Below are positions 20,483-31,386 of a stretch of 64,000 nt of DNA, piece by piece (within the stretch, counting starts at the first letter, position 1; each line of letters opens with the position of its first letter). The notes beneath the pieces were generated by a model that was given only the letters and a program-made list of their open reading frames with translations, had not been told where the DNA came from and did not search any database. The DNA is from Vibrio tubiashii (lineage in GTDB: Bacteria > Pseudomonadota > Gammaproteobacteria > Enterobacterales > Vibrionaceae), in assembly GCF_028551255.1 (NCBI RefSeq), contig NZ_CP117029.1:2480001-2544000 (forward strand), written 5' to 3'. Position numbers and translations under genes: made by a program.

Positions 20483-21629
20483 CTTGTTTATCTCTGCCGA
20501 TGAGCTTAAGTACAGCGTTAGCGGCTTGCACATCGGCATCTTTGCGAATCAGTTTGTGCATATCAGTAAAGCGGTCGATAAGTTCTTGGTTATCACTAGT
20601 TAGCATCTTATCGACGGCAGGAACTAAGTACTCAGGATCACATTCATCAAGAATAAATTCCTTCACCAACTCTTCTCCTGCCAAGATGTTAGGCAAAGAA
20701 ACGTATTTGGTAATTGCCAGTTTCTGTACCAACCAACCTGTAAGTCGATTAACTTTATAACCCACCACCATCGGTCGCTTGAGCAACATACATTCTAGTG
20801 CCACGGTACCTGAGGCGAGTAACACAGCATCTGAGGCAGTGATAACGTTGCGTGCCGTATCTTGAACAATGACGAAATCGAGCTCTGGCGCCACAGATCG
20901 CCATATCTCTTCAAACTGCTGGCGACGCTTATCATTCACTGCAGCCACGACAAAGCCAATGTCTGGATGCTTTTGCTTAATTTCACGACAGGTTTGAATG
21001 AAGGGCTCCGCAATCAGGCCCACTTCACCACCACGGCTGCCAGGCAGTACAGCCAACCACTGCTTGTTTTGCTCAATGCCAAGTAAGTCTCGCGCCTGTT
21101 GTTGATCCGGTACAAGCGGGATAGCATCCGCTAAGGTATGACCAACAAACTCACACGCCACTTGGTACTTATCGTAGAAGGCTTTTTCAAACGGTAAAAA
21201 GGCCAGCACAAGATCGGTCGCCGCATCAATTTTAAAAATACGTTTTGGACGCCATGCCCAGACAGAAGGGCTGACATAATGCACTGTTTTGATGCCGTTT
21301 TTCTTCAAATCAAGTTCAAGGCGTAAGTTGAAATCTGGCGCATCAATACCGACAAAGACATCCGGTGGATTGTCGCTAAAATACTTTACCAACTGAGCTT
21401 TCACTTTTAACAGCCTTGGTAGTCGCCCCAACACTTCAACCAAGCCCATAACAGCGAGCTCTTCCATATCGAACAGAGACTCACAGCCTTGAGCAATCAT
21501 CTTCGGACCACCAATGCCAACAAACTCTGCATCTGGATATTGGGCTTTGATCGCTTTGATAAAGCCTTCACCCAAAGTATCTCCTGACAGCTCGCCGGCA
21601 ATAATGCCAATACGTAGTGGTTTTTCCAT
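20475..21629 (-). CDS. lpxB: Lipid A disaccharide synthase
   Basis: A 384-residue GT19 glycosyltransferase that joins UDP-2,3-diacylglucosamine to lipid X, making the beta-1,6 lipid A disaccharide at the inner membrane. Visible family motifs are [12 protein letters not shown] at the N-terminus, [21 protein letters not shown] and [14 protein letters not shown] PGSRG near residue 195. It overlaps rnhB by 8 bp downstream. A terminator-like hairpin separates it from lpxA, an unusual break in this usually tight operon. Confidence 0.97.
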   Translation of the reverse strand: MEKPLRIGIIAGELSGDTLGEGFIKAIKAQYPDAEFVGIGGPKMIAQGCESLFDMEELAVMGLVEVLGRLPRLLKVKAQLVKYFSDNPPDVFVGIDAPDFNLRLELDLKKNGIKTVHYVSPSVWAWRPKRIFKIDAATDLVLAFLPFEKAFYDKYQVACEFVGHTLADAIPLVPDQQQARDLLGIEQNKQWLAVLPGSRGGEVGLIAEPFIQTCREIKQKHPDIGFVVAAVNDKRRQQFEEIWRSVAPELDFVIVQDTARNVITASDAVLLASGTVALECMLLKRPMVVGYKVNRLTGWLVQKLAITKYVSLPNILAGEELVKEFILDECDPEYLVPAVDKMLTSDNQELIDRFTDMHKLIRKDADVQAANAVLKLIGRDKQDD

Positions 21630-21666
21630 TGCTGAATGACCTACCTAATTTGTTGCTTTAAAAAGT

Positions 21667-21702
21667 AAAAAAAGACCGCAACCGTAAGATTGCGATCTTT
21701 TA
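21667..21702 (-). terminator. Terminator-like hairpin between lpxA and lpxB
   Basis: An 11-bp stem (21672-21682 with 21691-21701, one G-U pair in the minus-strand RNA) is followed by seven U residues. It lies 20 nt past the lpxA stop. Read-through or a promoter upstream of lpxB must serve lpxB and rnhB. Confidence 0.8.
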
Positions 21703-21721
21703 TGCAGCTGCACAAGTGTTA

Positions 21722-22510
21722 TTAGCGAATAATACCGCGCTCAGAAATCTCTAGCATCTCTAGCATAGGTTTGATTGATTCAAACTCTTTCGCCATTTCA
21801 ACTAGGCTTGCTTTTGCGTCTTCAAGCGTTTTACCCGAACGGTAAATTTCTTTGTACGCTTTCTGCAAAGCACGGATTTCTGGCTTCTCAAAACCGTTAC
21901 GTTTAAGACCCACTAGGTTTAGGCCAAACGGTGTTGCATGGTTGCCTTGTGCAAGTACGTACGGAAGCACATCTTGAACAACAGCAGAACATCCGCCTGT
22001 GTATGAGTAAGCACCGATATTACAGAATGGGTGAATTGCAGAAAGTGCCATAACACCGGCATAGTCACCGACAGTAACGTGACCACCAAGGATAGCATTG
22101 TTACCAATGTGAGTATGGTTACCAAGGATAACGTCATGAGCGATGTGCGCGTTAACACACAGCAGGTTATCGTTACCAATCACGGTGGTTGCTTTATCTT
22201 GAGTCGTACCACGGTGGATTTGTACCGCTTCACGAATGACGTTGCGATCGCCGATCACTACCGTAGTCTCTTCTCCACCATATTTCTTGTCTTGGTTTTC
22301 TTCACCAATTACAGCGTGGGGGAAAATACGGTTCTCTTTACCTATGGTTGTATGACCTTTGATCACAACATGAGACATCACTTCAGTACCTTCACCGATC
22401 TCGATCGTTCCCGAGATATAGGTGAATGGACCAACAGTCACATTCGCTGCGATTTTTACATCACCTTCAATGACAGCAGAAGGGTGAATTTGAGCCGTTT
22501 CATGAATCAT
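21722..22510 (-). CDS. lpxA: UDP-N-acetylglucosamine acyltransferase
   Basis: A 262-residue left-handed beta-helix trimer with many hexapeptide repeats. It transfers 3-hydroxyacyl from ACP to UDP-GlcNAc, the first lipid A step. The catalytic histidine lies in IAHDVILGNHTHIGN near residue 122. The start at 22510 (MIHETAQIHP) is the family-standard N-terminus and lies 1 nt after the fabZ stop; the longer frame to 22531 would begin inside fabZ. Confidence 0.96.
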   Translation of the reverse strand: MIHETAQIHPSAVIEGDVKIAANVTVGPFTYISGTIEIGEGTEVMSHVVIKGHTTIGKENRIFPHAVIGEENQDKKYGGEETTVVIGDRNVIREAVQIHRGTTQDKATTVIGNDNLLCVNAHIAHDVILGNHTHIGNNAILGGHVTVGDYAGVMALSAIHPFCNIGAYSYTGGCSAVVQDVLPYVLAQGNHATPFGLNLVGLKRNGFEKPEIRALQKAYKEIYRSGKTLEDAKASLVEMAKEFESIKPMLEMLEISERGIIR

Positions 22511-22511
22511 A

Positions 22512-22970
22512 TTAAAACTCTCGACGAGCACATTTTAGTTCAGCAGAACATACTACTTCACCGTCAACTTTTGCTGTGCCTTTGAATGCAGCAATACCAC
22601 GGCGCTCTTTTAAGAACTCTACTTCAATTACCAGTTGGTCACCTGGAACCACTGGTTTACGGAATTTAGCACCGTCTACACTTGCGAAATAGTATAGCTC
22701 GTTGTCTGAAGGGGCACCGAATGATTTGAATGCCAATAGACCAGTTGCCTGTGCCATTGCTTCAAGGATCAGTACACCTGGGAATACAGGTAGTTGAGGG
22801 AAATGACCTGTAAACTGAGGCTCATTCACTGAAACATTCTTAATCGCCGTTAGGTATTTCTCTTCTTGGAAATCAATCACGCGATCAATTAGTAAGAATG
22901 GGTAGCGATGCGGCAACAATTCCTGAATTTCAGTGATGTTCATCGTTTTGTTTTCAGTAGTCAAAGTCAT
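22512..22970 (-). CDS. fabZ: 3-hydroxyacyl-ACP dehydratase
   Basis: A 152-residue hotdog-fold enzyme. It dehydrates 3-hydroxyacyl-ACP in fatty-acid elongation and competes with LpxA and LpxD for the same substrate. The active-site His and Glu lie in [12 protein letters not shown] and ILEAMAQ, and the N-terminal [14 protein letters not shown] is diagnostic. I prefer the ATG at 22970 because AGGA precedes it closely; the ATG at 22943 lacks a ribosome binding site, and the longer frame to 23009 overlaps the upstream terminator. Confidence 0.93.
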   Translation of the reverse strand: MTLTTENKTMNITEIQELLPHRYPFLLIDRVIDFQEEKYLTAIKNVSVNEPQFTGHFPQLPVFPGVLILEAMAQATGLLAFKSFGAPSDNELYYFASVDGAKFRKPVVPGDQLVIEVEFLKERRGIAAFKGTAKVDGEVVCSAELKCARREF

Positions 22971-23016
22971 ATTCCTATGTTGAATGCTAATTTTGTATCT
23001 GGCGGGCATTATAGAT

Positions 23017-23046
23017 GAAAAAGACCCGCAATACGCGAGCCTTTTT
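23017..23046 (-). terminator. Terminator-like hairpin between lpxD and fabZ
   Basis: Bases 23020-23029 and 23035-23044 pair as a 10-bp stem with two G-U pairs in the minus-strand RNA, followed by UUUUUC. It is 15 nt past the lpxD stop, inside the lpxD-fabZ-lpxA gene order. Confidence 0.72.
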
Positions 23047-23060
23047 GATCCAACCTAGAG

Positions 23061-24092
23061 CTAAGCGTCTTTATCGCTCTCAAGCTGCTTTTCTAGCGCC
23101 TTAAGACGTTTATTCATGTCATCAATACGATGAACACGTGCAGCTGTTTTGCGCCACTCTTTGTTTGGCTGTAGTGGGATACCAGACGAGTACATGCCTT
23201 TCTCTTCAATGCCGCGCATGACCATGCCCATACCAGTAATGGTCACGCCATCGGCAATCTCAATGTGACCATTGATCACAGTACCACCACCAATAATACA
23301 GTACTTACCAATCTTAGTACTGCCCGCGACAATCGTACCACCCGCCATAGCCGTACCATATCCGATGTGTACGTTGTGAGCGATTTGCAGCTGGTTATCA
23401 AGAATGACGTTATCTTCAATCACAGTATCGTCTAACGCACCGCGATCAATCGTCGTGCATGAACCAATTTCTACGCGATTACCAATGCGCACCGAGCCAA
23501 GCTGAGGGATCTTAATCCACTCGCCTTTTTCATTGGCGTAGCCAAAACCGTCAGCACCAATCACTGTATTCGCTTGAACCAGACAGTCTGAGCCAAGTGA
23601 CACTTGATGGTAAACCGAGACATTTGACCACAGCTTGGTATTACTACCGATCTTAGCATTCTTGCCAATAAAACAGCCCGCGCCAATAACAACGTTATCA
23701 CCTAGCTCGACACCCGATTCAATCACGGCATTAGCACCGATTGAAACGTTGTTACCCAATTTAGCATCAGCAGCAATGACCGCTGAAGGAGCAATTTCAT
23801 CGGCTGGCGATGGTGTAGTATCAAGGGCTTGCGCTACTTTAGCAAAAGCAACGTAAGGGTCATCAACCACAAGTACATTACCTGAACAAAGCTCACGTTG
23901 TGCTTCTTTCACCATCACAAGTGTCGCTTTACACTCAGCAAGATGTTTGGCGTATTTTGGATTGGACAGGAAAGTCACATGACCTTCCTGCGCAGCGTCC
24001 ATCGGCGCTACCATAGTGACAACGGCTGTCGCGTCACCATGTAGCTCGCCCCCAGTAATCGTAGCCAATTCGGCCAAAGAAAGAGTTGTCAT
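23061..24092 (-). CDS. lpxD: UDP-3-O-(3-hydroxyacyl)glucosamine N-acyltransferase
   Basis: A 343-residue enzyme of the third lipid A step. An N-terminal uridine-binding domain (about 1-100) precedes a left-handed beta-helix of hexapeptide repeats. The catalytic histidine lies in [18 protein letters not shown] near residue 240. A C-terminal helix rich in Lys, Leu and Glu ([11 protein letters not shown]) binds ACP. It lies 7 bp downstream of skp, as in E. coli (bamA-skp-lpxD). Confidence 0.97.
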   Translation of the reverse strand: MTTLSLAELATITGGELHGDATAVVTMVAPMDAAQEGHVTFLSNPKYAKHLAECKATLVMVKEAQRELCSGNVLVVDDPYVAFAKVAQALDTTPSPADEIAPSAVIAADAKLGNNVSIGANAVIESGVELGDNVVIGAGCFIGKNAKIGSNTKLWSNVSVYHQVSLGSDCLVQANTVIGADGFGYANEKGEWIKIPQLGSVRIGNRVEIGSCTTIDRGALDDTVIEDNVILDNQLQIAHNVHIGYGTAMAGGTIVAGSTKIGKYCIIGGGTVINGHIEIADGVTITGMGMVMRGIEEKGMYSSGIPLQPNKEWRKTAARVHRIDDMNKRLKALEKQLESDKDA

Positions 24093-24099
24093 AAATCGT

Positions 24100-24609
24100 T
24101 TATTTTAGTGAGTCAATTACAGCTTTAGAAATATCGTTTTCTGGCTTAGAGAAGCGTACTGCTTGTTGCTCTAGAACCATATCAAAGCCTTTTTTCTCAG
24201 CAACCTTGTTAATTGCATCTTGAATTGTTTTAAACAGTTTTTGCTCTTCTTCTGCTTGGCGACGCTGTCTTAGCTTTTCGAAAGACTGAGCTTTTAGCTT
24301 AAGTTCATTCTCTAATTGACCAATTTCTAGACGTAGCTTGTCGATATCATCTTGGCTCATTAGTTCGCCATCACGCTTTAGCTTTTCAACCTTGCTTTTA
24401 CCTTTAGCTTGAATCGCTTGAAGCTCTGCAGATTTGTCTTTGAACTCATCTTGTAGCTTTTGCGCTACCACTTCACGTTGTGGAAGAGCTTGGAATACTT
24501 GAGCAGTGTTTACATAACCAATTTTCTGCGCAGCTTCAGCAGCATTAGCAAAGAAAGAAGACGTCATTACTAGAAGGCCAAGACCAGCCGCTTTAATTGT
24601 TTTATTCAC
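24100..24609 (-). CDS. skp: Periplasmic chaperone Skp/OmpH
   Basis: A 169-residue protein with a signal peptide (about 1-23, ending ANAAEA). The rest is a charged, coiled-coil-rich chain ([32 protein letters not shown]) forming the two tentacles of the trimeric chaperone. It holds unfolded outer-membrane proteins on their way to BamA, encoded just upstream. Length and layout are normal. Confidence 0.95.
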   Translation of the reverse strand: MNKTIKAAGLGLLVMTSSFFANAAEAAQKIGYVNTAQVFQALPQREVVAQKLQDEFKDKSAELQAIQAKGKSKVEKLKRDGELMSQDDIDKLRLEIGQLENELKLKAQSFEKLRQRRQAEEEQKLFKTIQDAINKVAEKKGFDMVLEQQAVRFSKPENDISKAVIDSLK

Positions 24610-24626
24610 TGTATTTTCCTTTAAAT

Positions 24627-27038
24627 TTAGAAGGTTCTGCCGATGGTGAAAGTGAAGAACTCTTCATCATCACCTTCGTAAGATTTAATTGGTTTCGCAA
24701 TCGAGAAGACTAACGGCCCCATTGGAGACATCCACTGTAGCGCAGCACCGTAAGATGCGCGGTAGTTAGTTGGATCAGAGTAATCTAAGTAGTAACGATC
24801 GCCAGCGTATTTAGGATCATAGACAAATTCTGTATCCCAAACACTTGCTGCGTCGACAAACATACTGGTACGAATCTGACTTCTAAAGTCATCCGAAACA
24901 AACGGAGTTGGGACAATCAGCTCCATACTTGCCAATGCGATTGCGTTACCACCCACTGAGTCATCAGTTGCGGTCAAACAAGAGTCTGTATTACAACTTC
25001 CTGGGTTGCCGTTAACCGTGTAAACCGCTTTCGGGCCTGCACTATTGGAACGGAAACCACGTAGTGTAGTAAAGCCACCTGCGTAGTAGTTTTCATAGAA
25101 TGGGAACAAGTTATCGTTACCATCTGTTTTGCCATAACCATTACCGTAGCCTAAACGACCACGCATCAGTAAGGTGAATTCATGTTTCTTGGTTAGCGGC
25201 ACATATTGTCTAACATCATATTGCAGCTTGAAGTACTGCGCATCAGAGCTTGGTACGGTCGCTTTAGCAAAGGCACGTTGATAGTTACCAGCCGTTGGGA
25301 AGTAACCACGGTTTAGGTTGTTACGTGTCCATGAGACGTTAACATCAAAATCGTTGGTAATAATATCGCCGTTCGGTTGGCCGATACTTTGTGCAAACAA
25401 CTGCGCTTGGTCGTATGTTGGTACGTTACCGATCTTGTTATGGGTTAAGCCCACACCAAATTCAAAACGGTTTAGCTCATCGAATGGGAAGCCCCAAGTT
25501 AAGCTCGCACCATAACTTTCGTTGGTATAGTCGACAATGTTCGCTTCAGATGCTTCAAACTGATTGTAGAAGATCTTACCACCAAGGCTGACGCCATCGA
25601 GGTTCCAGTATGGATCACGGTAGTCTAAGCTGATGTTTTTCTGGTAGTCGTTCATCATCGCGTTAATACCTACGCGGTTACCACTACCGGCAAAGTTATC
25701 TTGCTGTAGACCAACTTGGAAGCTGATACCTGATTCGGTACCATAACCAACACCAAAGTTGATACTACCCGAGTTGGCTTCTTTAACGTTGTAAACCAAA
25801 TCGACTTGGTCTTCGCTACCCGGTACACGCACAGTTTGTACGTCTACGGTTTCGAAGTAACCTAAACGGTTAAGACGGTTCTTACCGGTTTCGATCGATT
25901 TAGAGTTTAACCAGCTGCCTTCCATCTGACGCATTTCACGACGCAGAACTTCATCTTTGGTAGCATTGTTACCCACAAAACGAATATCGCGTACATAAAT
26001 ACGTTTACCCGCTTCAACGTTGACCACCAGTGATACCGATTGGTTTTCATCATCGAACTCAGGGATAGTACGTACTTGAGGGTATGCGTAACCCGCTTCG
26101 CCTAACAGTCGCTTAACGTTTTCTTCTAGGCTTGTTACCGCTGAGCCGTTGTAGGTTTCACCCGGCTCAAACGTCACTAACTGTTCAAACTCAGCTTCTT
26201 TACCCAGCAGCTCACCACGGAATTTCACATCCTCAACGGTGTAAGGCAGTCCTTCGTTCAAGCCAAGCGTGATGTAAACACCTTTTTTGTCTGGCGAGAT
26301 CGCAACCTGAGTTGAGTCAATTTGAAACTTAAGATAACCGCGGTCTAGGTAGTAGGATTTCAGCGCTTCGATATCACCCGCAAGAACTTGCTTCTGGTAC
26401 TTGTCGTCAGCAAGGAAGTTCCACCATGCCACATCCACATTTAGCTCAAATCGGCTTAGCAGCTCTTCGTCAGCAAATTTTTCATTGCCGATAAAGTTGA
26501 TTTGCTTGATCTTGGCAGATACGCCTTCAGTAAAGACAAATTTCAGGTCGCTACGATTACGAGGCAGTGGCGTCACAACCGCTTTAACGGTCGCATTGTA
26601 CTTACCCACGCTGTAGTAGAAATCTTCTAGACCTTTTTCAATTGTCGACAGCGTTGTACGGTCAAGCGCTTCACCAACACGAATACCGGAAGCATCGAGG
26701 TTTTGTTGTAACTGCTCTTCTTTGATTGCCTTGTTGCCCGAAAATGAAATACTGGCAATGGTCGGTCGCTCTTTGACTTGTACAACTAGCACGTCGTTAT
26801 CACGAAGTACCTTAATGTCTTCAAAGTTACCCGTCGCATACAGGGCTCTAATCACCTCAGAGACATCTTGGCTATCAACAGAGTCACCAATACGTACTGG
26901 CATTTTCAATAGCGCTGCACCAAGTGCCACACGCTGTAAGCCTTCAATTTTAATATCTTGAATTACAAAGTTTTCGGCACCGTTTGCGCTCACGCTTGTC
27001 GCTAACAGGGTCGCAAACAGAATATTTTTCATCGCCAT
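24627..27038 (-). CDS. bamA: Outer-membrane protein assembly factor BamA
   Basis: An 803-residue Omp85 protein. After a signal peptide (about 1-21) come five POTRA domains (about 24-425) and a 16-strand barrel ending in phenylalanine (FTIGRTF). The loop-6 motif is RGF within TTLRGFRSN. It inserts beta-barrel proteins into the outer membrane as core of the BAM complex. Methionine 3 (27032) is an alternative start. A sigma-E promoter is expected upstream in relatives; I could not confirm one by eye. Confidence 0.97.
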   Translation of the reverse strand: MAMKNILFATLLATSVSANGAENFVIQDIKIEGLQRVALGAALLKMPVRIGDSVDSQDVSEVIRALYATGNFEDIKVLRDNDVLVVQVKERPTIASISFSGNKAIKEEQLQQNLDASGIRVGEALDRTTLSTIEKGLEDFYYSVGKYNATVKAVVTPLPRNRSDLKFVFTEGVSAKIKQINFIGNEKFADEELLSRFELNVDVAWWNFLADDKYQKQVLAGDIEALKSYYLDRGYLKFQIDSTQVAISPDKKGVYITLGLNEGLPYTVEDVKFRGELLGKEAEFEQLVTFEPGETYNGSAVTSLEENVKRLLGEAGYAYPQVRTIPEFDDENQSVSLVVNVEAGKRIYVRDIRFVGNNATKDEVLRREMRQMEGSWLNSKSIETGKNRLNRLGYFETVDVQTVRVPGSEDQVDLVYNVKEANSGSINFGVGYGTESGISFQVGLQQDNFAGSGNRVGINAMMNDYQKNISLDYRDPYWNLDGVSLGGKIFYNQFEASEANIVDYTNESYGASLTWGFPFDELNRFEFGVGLTHNKIGNVPTYDQAQLFAQSIGQPNGDIITNDFDVNVSWTRNNLNRGYFPTAGNYQRAFAKATVPSSDAQYFKLQYDVRQYVPLTKKHEFTLLMRGRLGYGNGYGKTDGNDNLFPFYENYYAGGFTTLRGFRSNSAGPKAVYTVNGNPGSCNTDSCLTATDDSVGGNAIALASMELIVPTPFVSDDFRSQIRTSMFVDAASVWDTEFVYDPKYAGDRYYLDYSDPTNYRASYGAALQWMSPMGPLVFSIAKPIKSYEGDDEEFFTFTIGRTF

Positions 27039-27075
27039 TTTGTTCTAGTTATTCCTTTCTTCAACCTTTACCCGA

Positions 27076-28434
27076 TTACAGACGGACAAAATCATTGAAA
27101 ATTGCCACTGCCATAAGAGAGAAGATAATTGCACCGCCTACACGGTAACCCATTTCCTGAATTTTTTCTGGAACTGGACGTCTTATTACAGCCTCAATAG
27201 CAAAAAACAATAAATGTCCGCCGTCCAACATTGGCAACGGTACAAGGTTAATAATCCCTAAGTTCACACTGATTAATGCCAGGAACCCTAGGAAGTAAAC
27301 TAAGCCATAATCGGCTGTTGTCCCGGCTCCTTTCGCGATCGAAATAGGCCCACTTAAATTATTCAGTCCGACATCACCAACAATCAGTTTTTTCAACATG
27401 CTGATGGTTAAATCGATGACTTGCCCAGTTTTCTCAACCGCCTTTCCGATTGATTCAATTACACCAAATTGAAGATCGAAGCGATAATTTTCTGGCCATT
27501 CTGCGACCTCAGGTGCGATTCCAGCAAAACCAATCACTCGGTCGTTTGATAGCTCACGACTGTCTGGTGTAATCGTTAAGACTAAACGCTCTCCATCACG
27601 CTCAATTTCAAGCGCTATTGGCGTGTTAGGGTTGTTCTGAATGCTCTCAACCACTTGCTGCCATTGAGTGATTTCGACACCACCGATCTTAGTCAGTAAG
27701 TCACCACTCATCAGCCCTGCTCTTTCACCTGCTCCACCTTCTGAAACATTGGTCAGCTTAGCGGTAATTTGTGGTGTAAAAGGAACAAACCCAAGCGCTG
27801 ACATAGCAGACTCTTTCTCAGGGTCAAAGTTCCAATTGGTTAAGTCAAAAACCTTGGTTTGCTCGACACCGATACCGTCTGCCGGAGCAACCGTCATGGT
27901 TAACTGTTTATCACCAATATGAGAGATCAAACCCATATTGACCGATTCCCAATCCGCAGTTTTGACGCCAGAAACCGCTTTTAGTTCCATCCCAGACTCT
28001 AAACCTGCTTCAGCAGCTATTGAATATGGGGTCACTTGGCCAACCACCGGCTTAACCGCAGGCACGCCGATCAAGAAAACTAGCCAGTATGCAAAGATCG
28101 CAAACAAGAAGTTAAAGACAGGCCCTGCTGCAACGATAGCAGTGCGTTTCCAAAGTGGCTTACGGTCAAACGCAAACTCATGCTCACCTTGCGCCAAATC
28201 ATCAACCCGGCCATCGAGCATTTTTACATAGCCGCCTAACGGAATGACTGAAATGCTGTATTCAGTACCGTCTTTCCCGACCTTGCTCCAAATGGATTTA
28301 CCAAAACCGATCGAGAACTTTTCGACTTTAACTCCGCAGCGGCGGGCCACCCAAAAGTGACCGAACTCATGCACGGCAACTAAGATGCCAAGAGCAATGA
28401 TAAAAGAAACAAAATTCCAGATGATACCCGTCAT
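27076..28434 (-). CDS. rseP: Site-2 metalloprotease RseP (sigma-E pathway)
   Basis: A 452-residue intramembrane zinc protease. The N-terminal HEFGH motif (near residue 22) binds zinc; the second ligand site is [11 protein letters not shown] near residue 400. Two periplasmic PDZ domains lie between (the second around [16 protein letters not shown]). It cleaves anti-sigma factor RseA after DegS, releasing sigma-E, and clears signal-peptide remnants. It overlaps ispC by 4 bp and precedes bamA, itself a sigma-E-linked gene. Confidence 0.97.
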   Translation of the reverse strand: MTGIIWNFVSFIIALGILVAVHEFGHFWVARRCGVKVEKFSIGFGKSIWSKVGKDGTEYSISVIPLGGYVKMLDGRVDDLAQGEHEFAFDRKPLWKRTAIVAAGPVFNFLFAIFAYWLVFLIGVPAVKPVVGQVTPYSIAAEAGLESGMELKAVSGVKTADWESVNMGLISHIGDKQLTMTVAPADGIGVEQTKVFDLTNWNFDPEKESAMSALGFVPFTPQITAKLTNVSEGGAGERAGLMSGDLLTKIGGVEITQWQQVVESIQNNPNTPIALEIERDGERLVLTITPDSRELSNDRVIGFAGIAPEVAEWPENYRFDLQFGVIESIGKAVEKTGQVIDLTISMLKKLIVGDVGLNNLSGPISIAKGAGTTADYGLVYFLGFLALISVNLGIINLVPLPMLDGGHLLFFAIEAVIRRPVPEKIQEMGYRVGGAIIFSLMAVAIFNDFVRL

Positions 28435-29639
28435 AGCTTACGCTCACTTATGGTATTGGCTGCTAACTCTCTTGCCATTCTATCTAGCTCAACAATGCTT
28501 TCCAAGTCACGACAGTGTGACGAGCTAACAGAGGCAGTCAGCTTGGTTAACACTTGTTCGTTAACCACTGCGATATCGGTAAATTTAAGTTGGCGTTGTA
28601 AGAAAGCTTCAACAGCCACTTCATTCGCCGCGTTGAGCAAGGTGGTCGCATGTTGTCCTTCGTAACAAGCATCAATCGCCAGTTTAAGACAGGGGTAACG
28701 AGCGAAATCAGGCTCAAGGAAGGTCAGTTCACCGACTTTAGTGAAATCTAATGGTGCTACACCTGCATTGACACGCTCAGGATAAGAGAGTGTGAGTGCA
28801 ATAGGTGTGGCCATATCTGGCTCGCCCATTTGAGCGAGTACCGAGCCATCTCGATACTGCACCATAGAGTGAATCACAGACTGAGGATGAATCAAAACTT
28901 TAAGCTGCTCACGAGCGGTATTGAATAACCACTTAGCTTCAATGTACTCAAGACCCTTATTCATCATGGTCGCAGAATCTACCGAGATCTTTGGCCCCAT
29001 TGACCAGTTAGGGTGAGCAATCGCCTGCTCCGGAGTCACACTAGCCAGCGAATCAATATCGCGATAGCGGAATGGCCCACCAGAGCCCGTTAGCAAGATA
29101 TGAGAGATACCATGTGCGTTTAGATCGCAACGGCCAAGATTGGTTTGAATATCACTAGATAAGCACTGAAAAATAGCATTGTGTTCGCTATCGACAGGGA
29201 GAAGCTCAGCGCCATGCTTTTCAACTGCATCGATAAACAGCTTGCCAGACATCACTAGCGCTTCTTTGTTTGCAAGCAGTACACGCTTACCGGCTTCAAC
29301 TGCCGCCATAGTCGGCAATAAGCCAGCTGCACCAACAATCGCTGCCATAACGGTATCAACCTCATCACAAGATGAAATCTCACACATGGCATCAACACCC
29401 GATCTCACTTCGGTGTTAATTTTTAGATCGATTAACTGAGCTTTTAGTTTCAATGCAGCTTGTTCGTCAGCCATCACTGCATACTTAGGTTGCCATTTCT
29501 GACACAGCTGACGCATTTTTTCGACGTTCTGCCCAGCAGCAAGCGCTACCACAGAGAACTTTTCAGGGTTTTGCTCGATGACTTTGAATGTGCTTGCTCC
29601 AATTGAGCCTGTCGCACCTAAAATCGTTAACTTACGCAT
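28431..29639 (-). CDS. ispC: 1-deoxy-D-xylulose 5-phosphate reductoisomerase
   Basis: A 402-residue NADPH enzyme of the MEP isoprenoid pathway (also called dxr), making 2-C-methyl-D-erythritol 4-phosphate. The Rossmann start is [11 protein letters not shown], the substrate/metal region is [15 protein letters not shown], and a further signature is [17 protein letters not shown]. It overlaps rseP by 4 bp. With uppS nearby it links isoprenoid supply to undecaprenyl phosphate synthesis. Confidence 0.97.
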   Translation of the reverse strand: MRKLTILGATGSIGASTFKVIEQNPEKFSVVALAAGQNVEKMRQLCQKWQPKYAVMADEQAALKLKAQLIDLKINTEVRSGVDAMCEISSCDEVDTVMAAIVGAAGLLPTMAAVEAGKRVLLANKEALVMSGKLFIDAVEKHGAELLPVDSEHNAIFQCLSSDIQTNLGRCDLNAHGISHILLTGSGGPFRYRDIDSLASVTPEQAIAHPNWSMGPKISVDSATMMNKGLEYIEAKWLFNTAREQLKVLIHPQSVIHSMVQYRDGSVLAQMGEPDMATPIALTLSYPERVNAGVAPLDFTKVGELTFLEPDFARYPCLKLAIDACYEGQHATTLLNAANEVAVEAFLQRQLKFTDIAVVNEQVLTKLTASVSSSHCRDLESIVELDRMARELAANTISERKL

Positions 29640-29680
29640 AGCAAGAAACCGTTAATGAATAGGGCAAGCCGAAGCTTGCC

Positions 29681-30523
29681 TTAAAATGTGAAGTAGAGGA
29701 ATGCGAACACAGGGAAAGCGGCGGTTAAACTGTCTATACGGTCAAGAACGCCACCATGCCCTGGGATAATATTGCTGCTGTCTTTAATACCAGCCACTCG
29801 TTTGAACATACTCTCAACCAAGTCTCCAAGCACTGAAATCACGACAGTAACAAGTGTAATACCGACCATGACCCAGCCATTGGCAAACTGAATATCGAAC
29901 CAATAAGCCGTTCCCCAACCAACGAGAATTGCTGTAATAATCCCGCCGATTAAACCTTCAATGGTTTTATTTGGACTCACATGTGGCGCCATCTTGTTCT
30001 TGCCCAAGCTCTTACCGGCAAAATAAGCACCACTGTCTGCTGCCCAAACAATAAAGCAAACGTATAAAACCAGTCTAGCACCGTGATAAGGATCAGCCTC
30101 AATCGCTTCTGCACGTAACATGAGTACGCTCCAGAAAAACGGCAATAGAGTCAAAATGCCAAAGCTATAGCGAAGCAAGTTGGAGTTTTGCCATAGGCTC
30201 GACGATTTAGGATAAGTAACGGCAAGCGCACTGGCAGCCAACCACCAAATGCAGCCCAAGGCTAAAATGATGTAATGGGGTTGAGTGATAAGATTCAGAC
30301 TCAGTGCATCTGAGGGCACTAACCAAATTGTCGCAGCACTCACTAATGCGGTTGGAATCAGTGCGATCATTCGAGAAGGAGCATCAACAAATTGAGTCCA
30401 TTCCCAAAAACCAATCAAGGTCACTGCCGCGATGGCAATCATAAATAGAGGGAGAGAAAGTTTGAATATCCCTAATATTACCAATGGCGCTAAAATAAGT
30501 GCCGTTATAATTCTTTGTTTCAA
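29681..30523 (-). CDS. cdsA: Phosphatidate cytidylyltransferase (CDP-diglyceride synthase)
   Basis: A 280-residue integral membrane protein with about eight hydrophobic spans. It forms CDP-diacylglycerol from phosphatidic acid and CTP, the branch point of phospholipid synthesis. The family signature is visible as SVLGDLVESMFKR followed by KDSSNIIPGHGGVLDRIDS near the C-terminus, and the segment SPNKTIEGLIGG is also typical. It follows uppS by 11 bp. Confidence 0.95.
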   Translation of the reverse strand: MKQRIITALILAPLVILGIFKLSLPLFMIAIAAVTLIGFWEWTQFVDAPSRMIALIPTALVSAATIWLVPSDALSLNLITQPHYIILALGCIWWLAASALAVTYPKSSSLWQNSNLLRYSFGILTLLPFFWSVLMLRAEAIEADPYHGARLVLYVCFIVWAADSGAYFAGKSLGKNKMAPHVSPNKTIEGLIGGIITAILVGWGTAYWFDIQFANGWVMVGITLVTVVISVLGDLVESMFKRVAGIKDSSNIIPGHGGVLDRIDSLTAAFPVFAFLYFTF

Positions 30524-30534
30524 ACTTTGATCCT

Positions 30535-31290
30535 TTATTCGCTTTCCATTAGAGCTTTAACTTGCTCACCAGTACAGCCGAAACGGCGCTCACGGTTAAC
30601 AAACCAAGTTACAGCTTCTATCAAGCTATTTTCATCGAACTCTGGCCAGTAAATCGGTGTGAAATACATTTCCGCGTAAGCCATCTGCCACAGCATAAAG
30701 TTACTGATGCGGCATTCGCCACTGGTTCGAATCATTAAATCAACTTCAGGTAAATCTGCCATTGTGAGGTGCTCTGTGATGAGTTCTTCACTAATCTCAT
30801 CTTGAGTCAGTTCACCAGCGGCAACCTTAGCTGAAATTGCTTTCGTCGCCTGCATAATATCCCACTTACCACCATAGTTAGCCGCTATATTGATCACCAT
30901 GCCCGTATTGCCTTCGGTCAAAGCCTCAGCTTGAGCAATCTTGTTTTGCAAGCGCTCATTAAAGCGCGAAGTGTCACCAATAACGCGTAAGCGTAAGTTG
31001 TTCTTGTGCAGTTTTTTAACTTCTGTAGAGAGAACTGTAATAAACAGCTCCATCAAGACACCCACTTCCTCTTCTGGACGACGCCAGTTTTCACTACTAA
31101 ACGCAAACAATGTGATCGCTTTGATACCAAGTTTTGCAGACGTCGAAATCGCTTTACGTACAGCAGCGACACCATTCTTGTGACCAAAGACGCGCGGCTT
31201 ACCTTGAGCTTTAGCCCAACGACCGTTGCCATCCATGATGATTGCGATATGTTTCGGGAGTAAATCAGGAGAGAGTAGTGAGTTTTGCAT
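30535..31290 (-). CDS. uppS: Undecaprenyl diphosphate synthase
   Basis: A 251-residue cis-prenyltransferase that extends farnesyl diphosphate to the C55 lipid carrier for peptidoglycan and LPS. The catalytic Asp is in [14 protein letters not shown] near residue 20, and the diphosphate-binding arginines are in [14 protein letters not shown]. It is also called ispU. It sits in the conserved frr-uppS-cdsA-ispC order. Confidence 0.97.
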   Translation of the reverse strand: MQNSLLSPDLLPKHIAIIMDGNGRWAKAQGKPRVFGHKNGVAAVRKAISTSAKLGIKAITLFAFSSENWRRPEEEVGVLMELFITVLSTEVKKLHKNNLRLRVIGDTSRFNERLQNKIAQAEALTEGNTGMVINIAANYGGKWDIMQATKAISAKVAAGELTQDEISEELITEHLTMADLPEVDLMIRTSGECRISNFMLWQMAYAEMYFTPIYWPEFDENSLIEAVTWFVNRERRFGCTGEQVKALMESE

Positions 31291-31331
31291 AAGACGTTGA
31301 TTAATAATCAGCAGGGGACAGAGAGTAGCAT

Positions 31332-31361
31332 AAAAAAGCGCTGTGCTGCGAGCACAGCGCT
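31332..31361 (-). terminator. Intrinsic terminator of frr
   Basis: A perfect 11-bp stem (31337-31347 with 31351-31361) with a 3-nt loop is followed by UUUUU on the minus strand. It is 26 nt past the frr stop and divides the translation genes from uppS onward. Confidence 0.9.
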
Positions 31362-31386
31362 CTATATAGAGAAAGTTTATAGAGAA

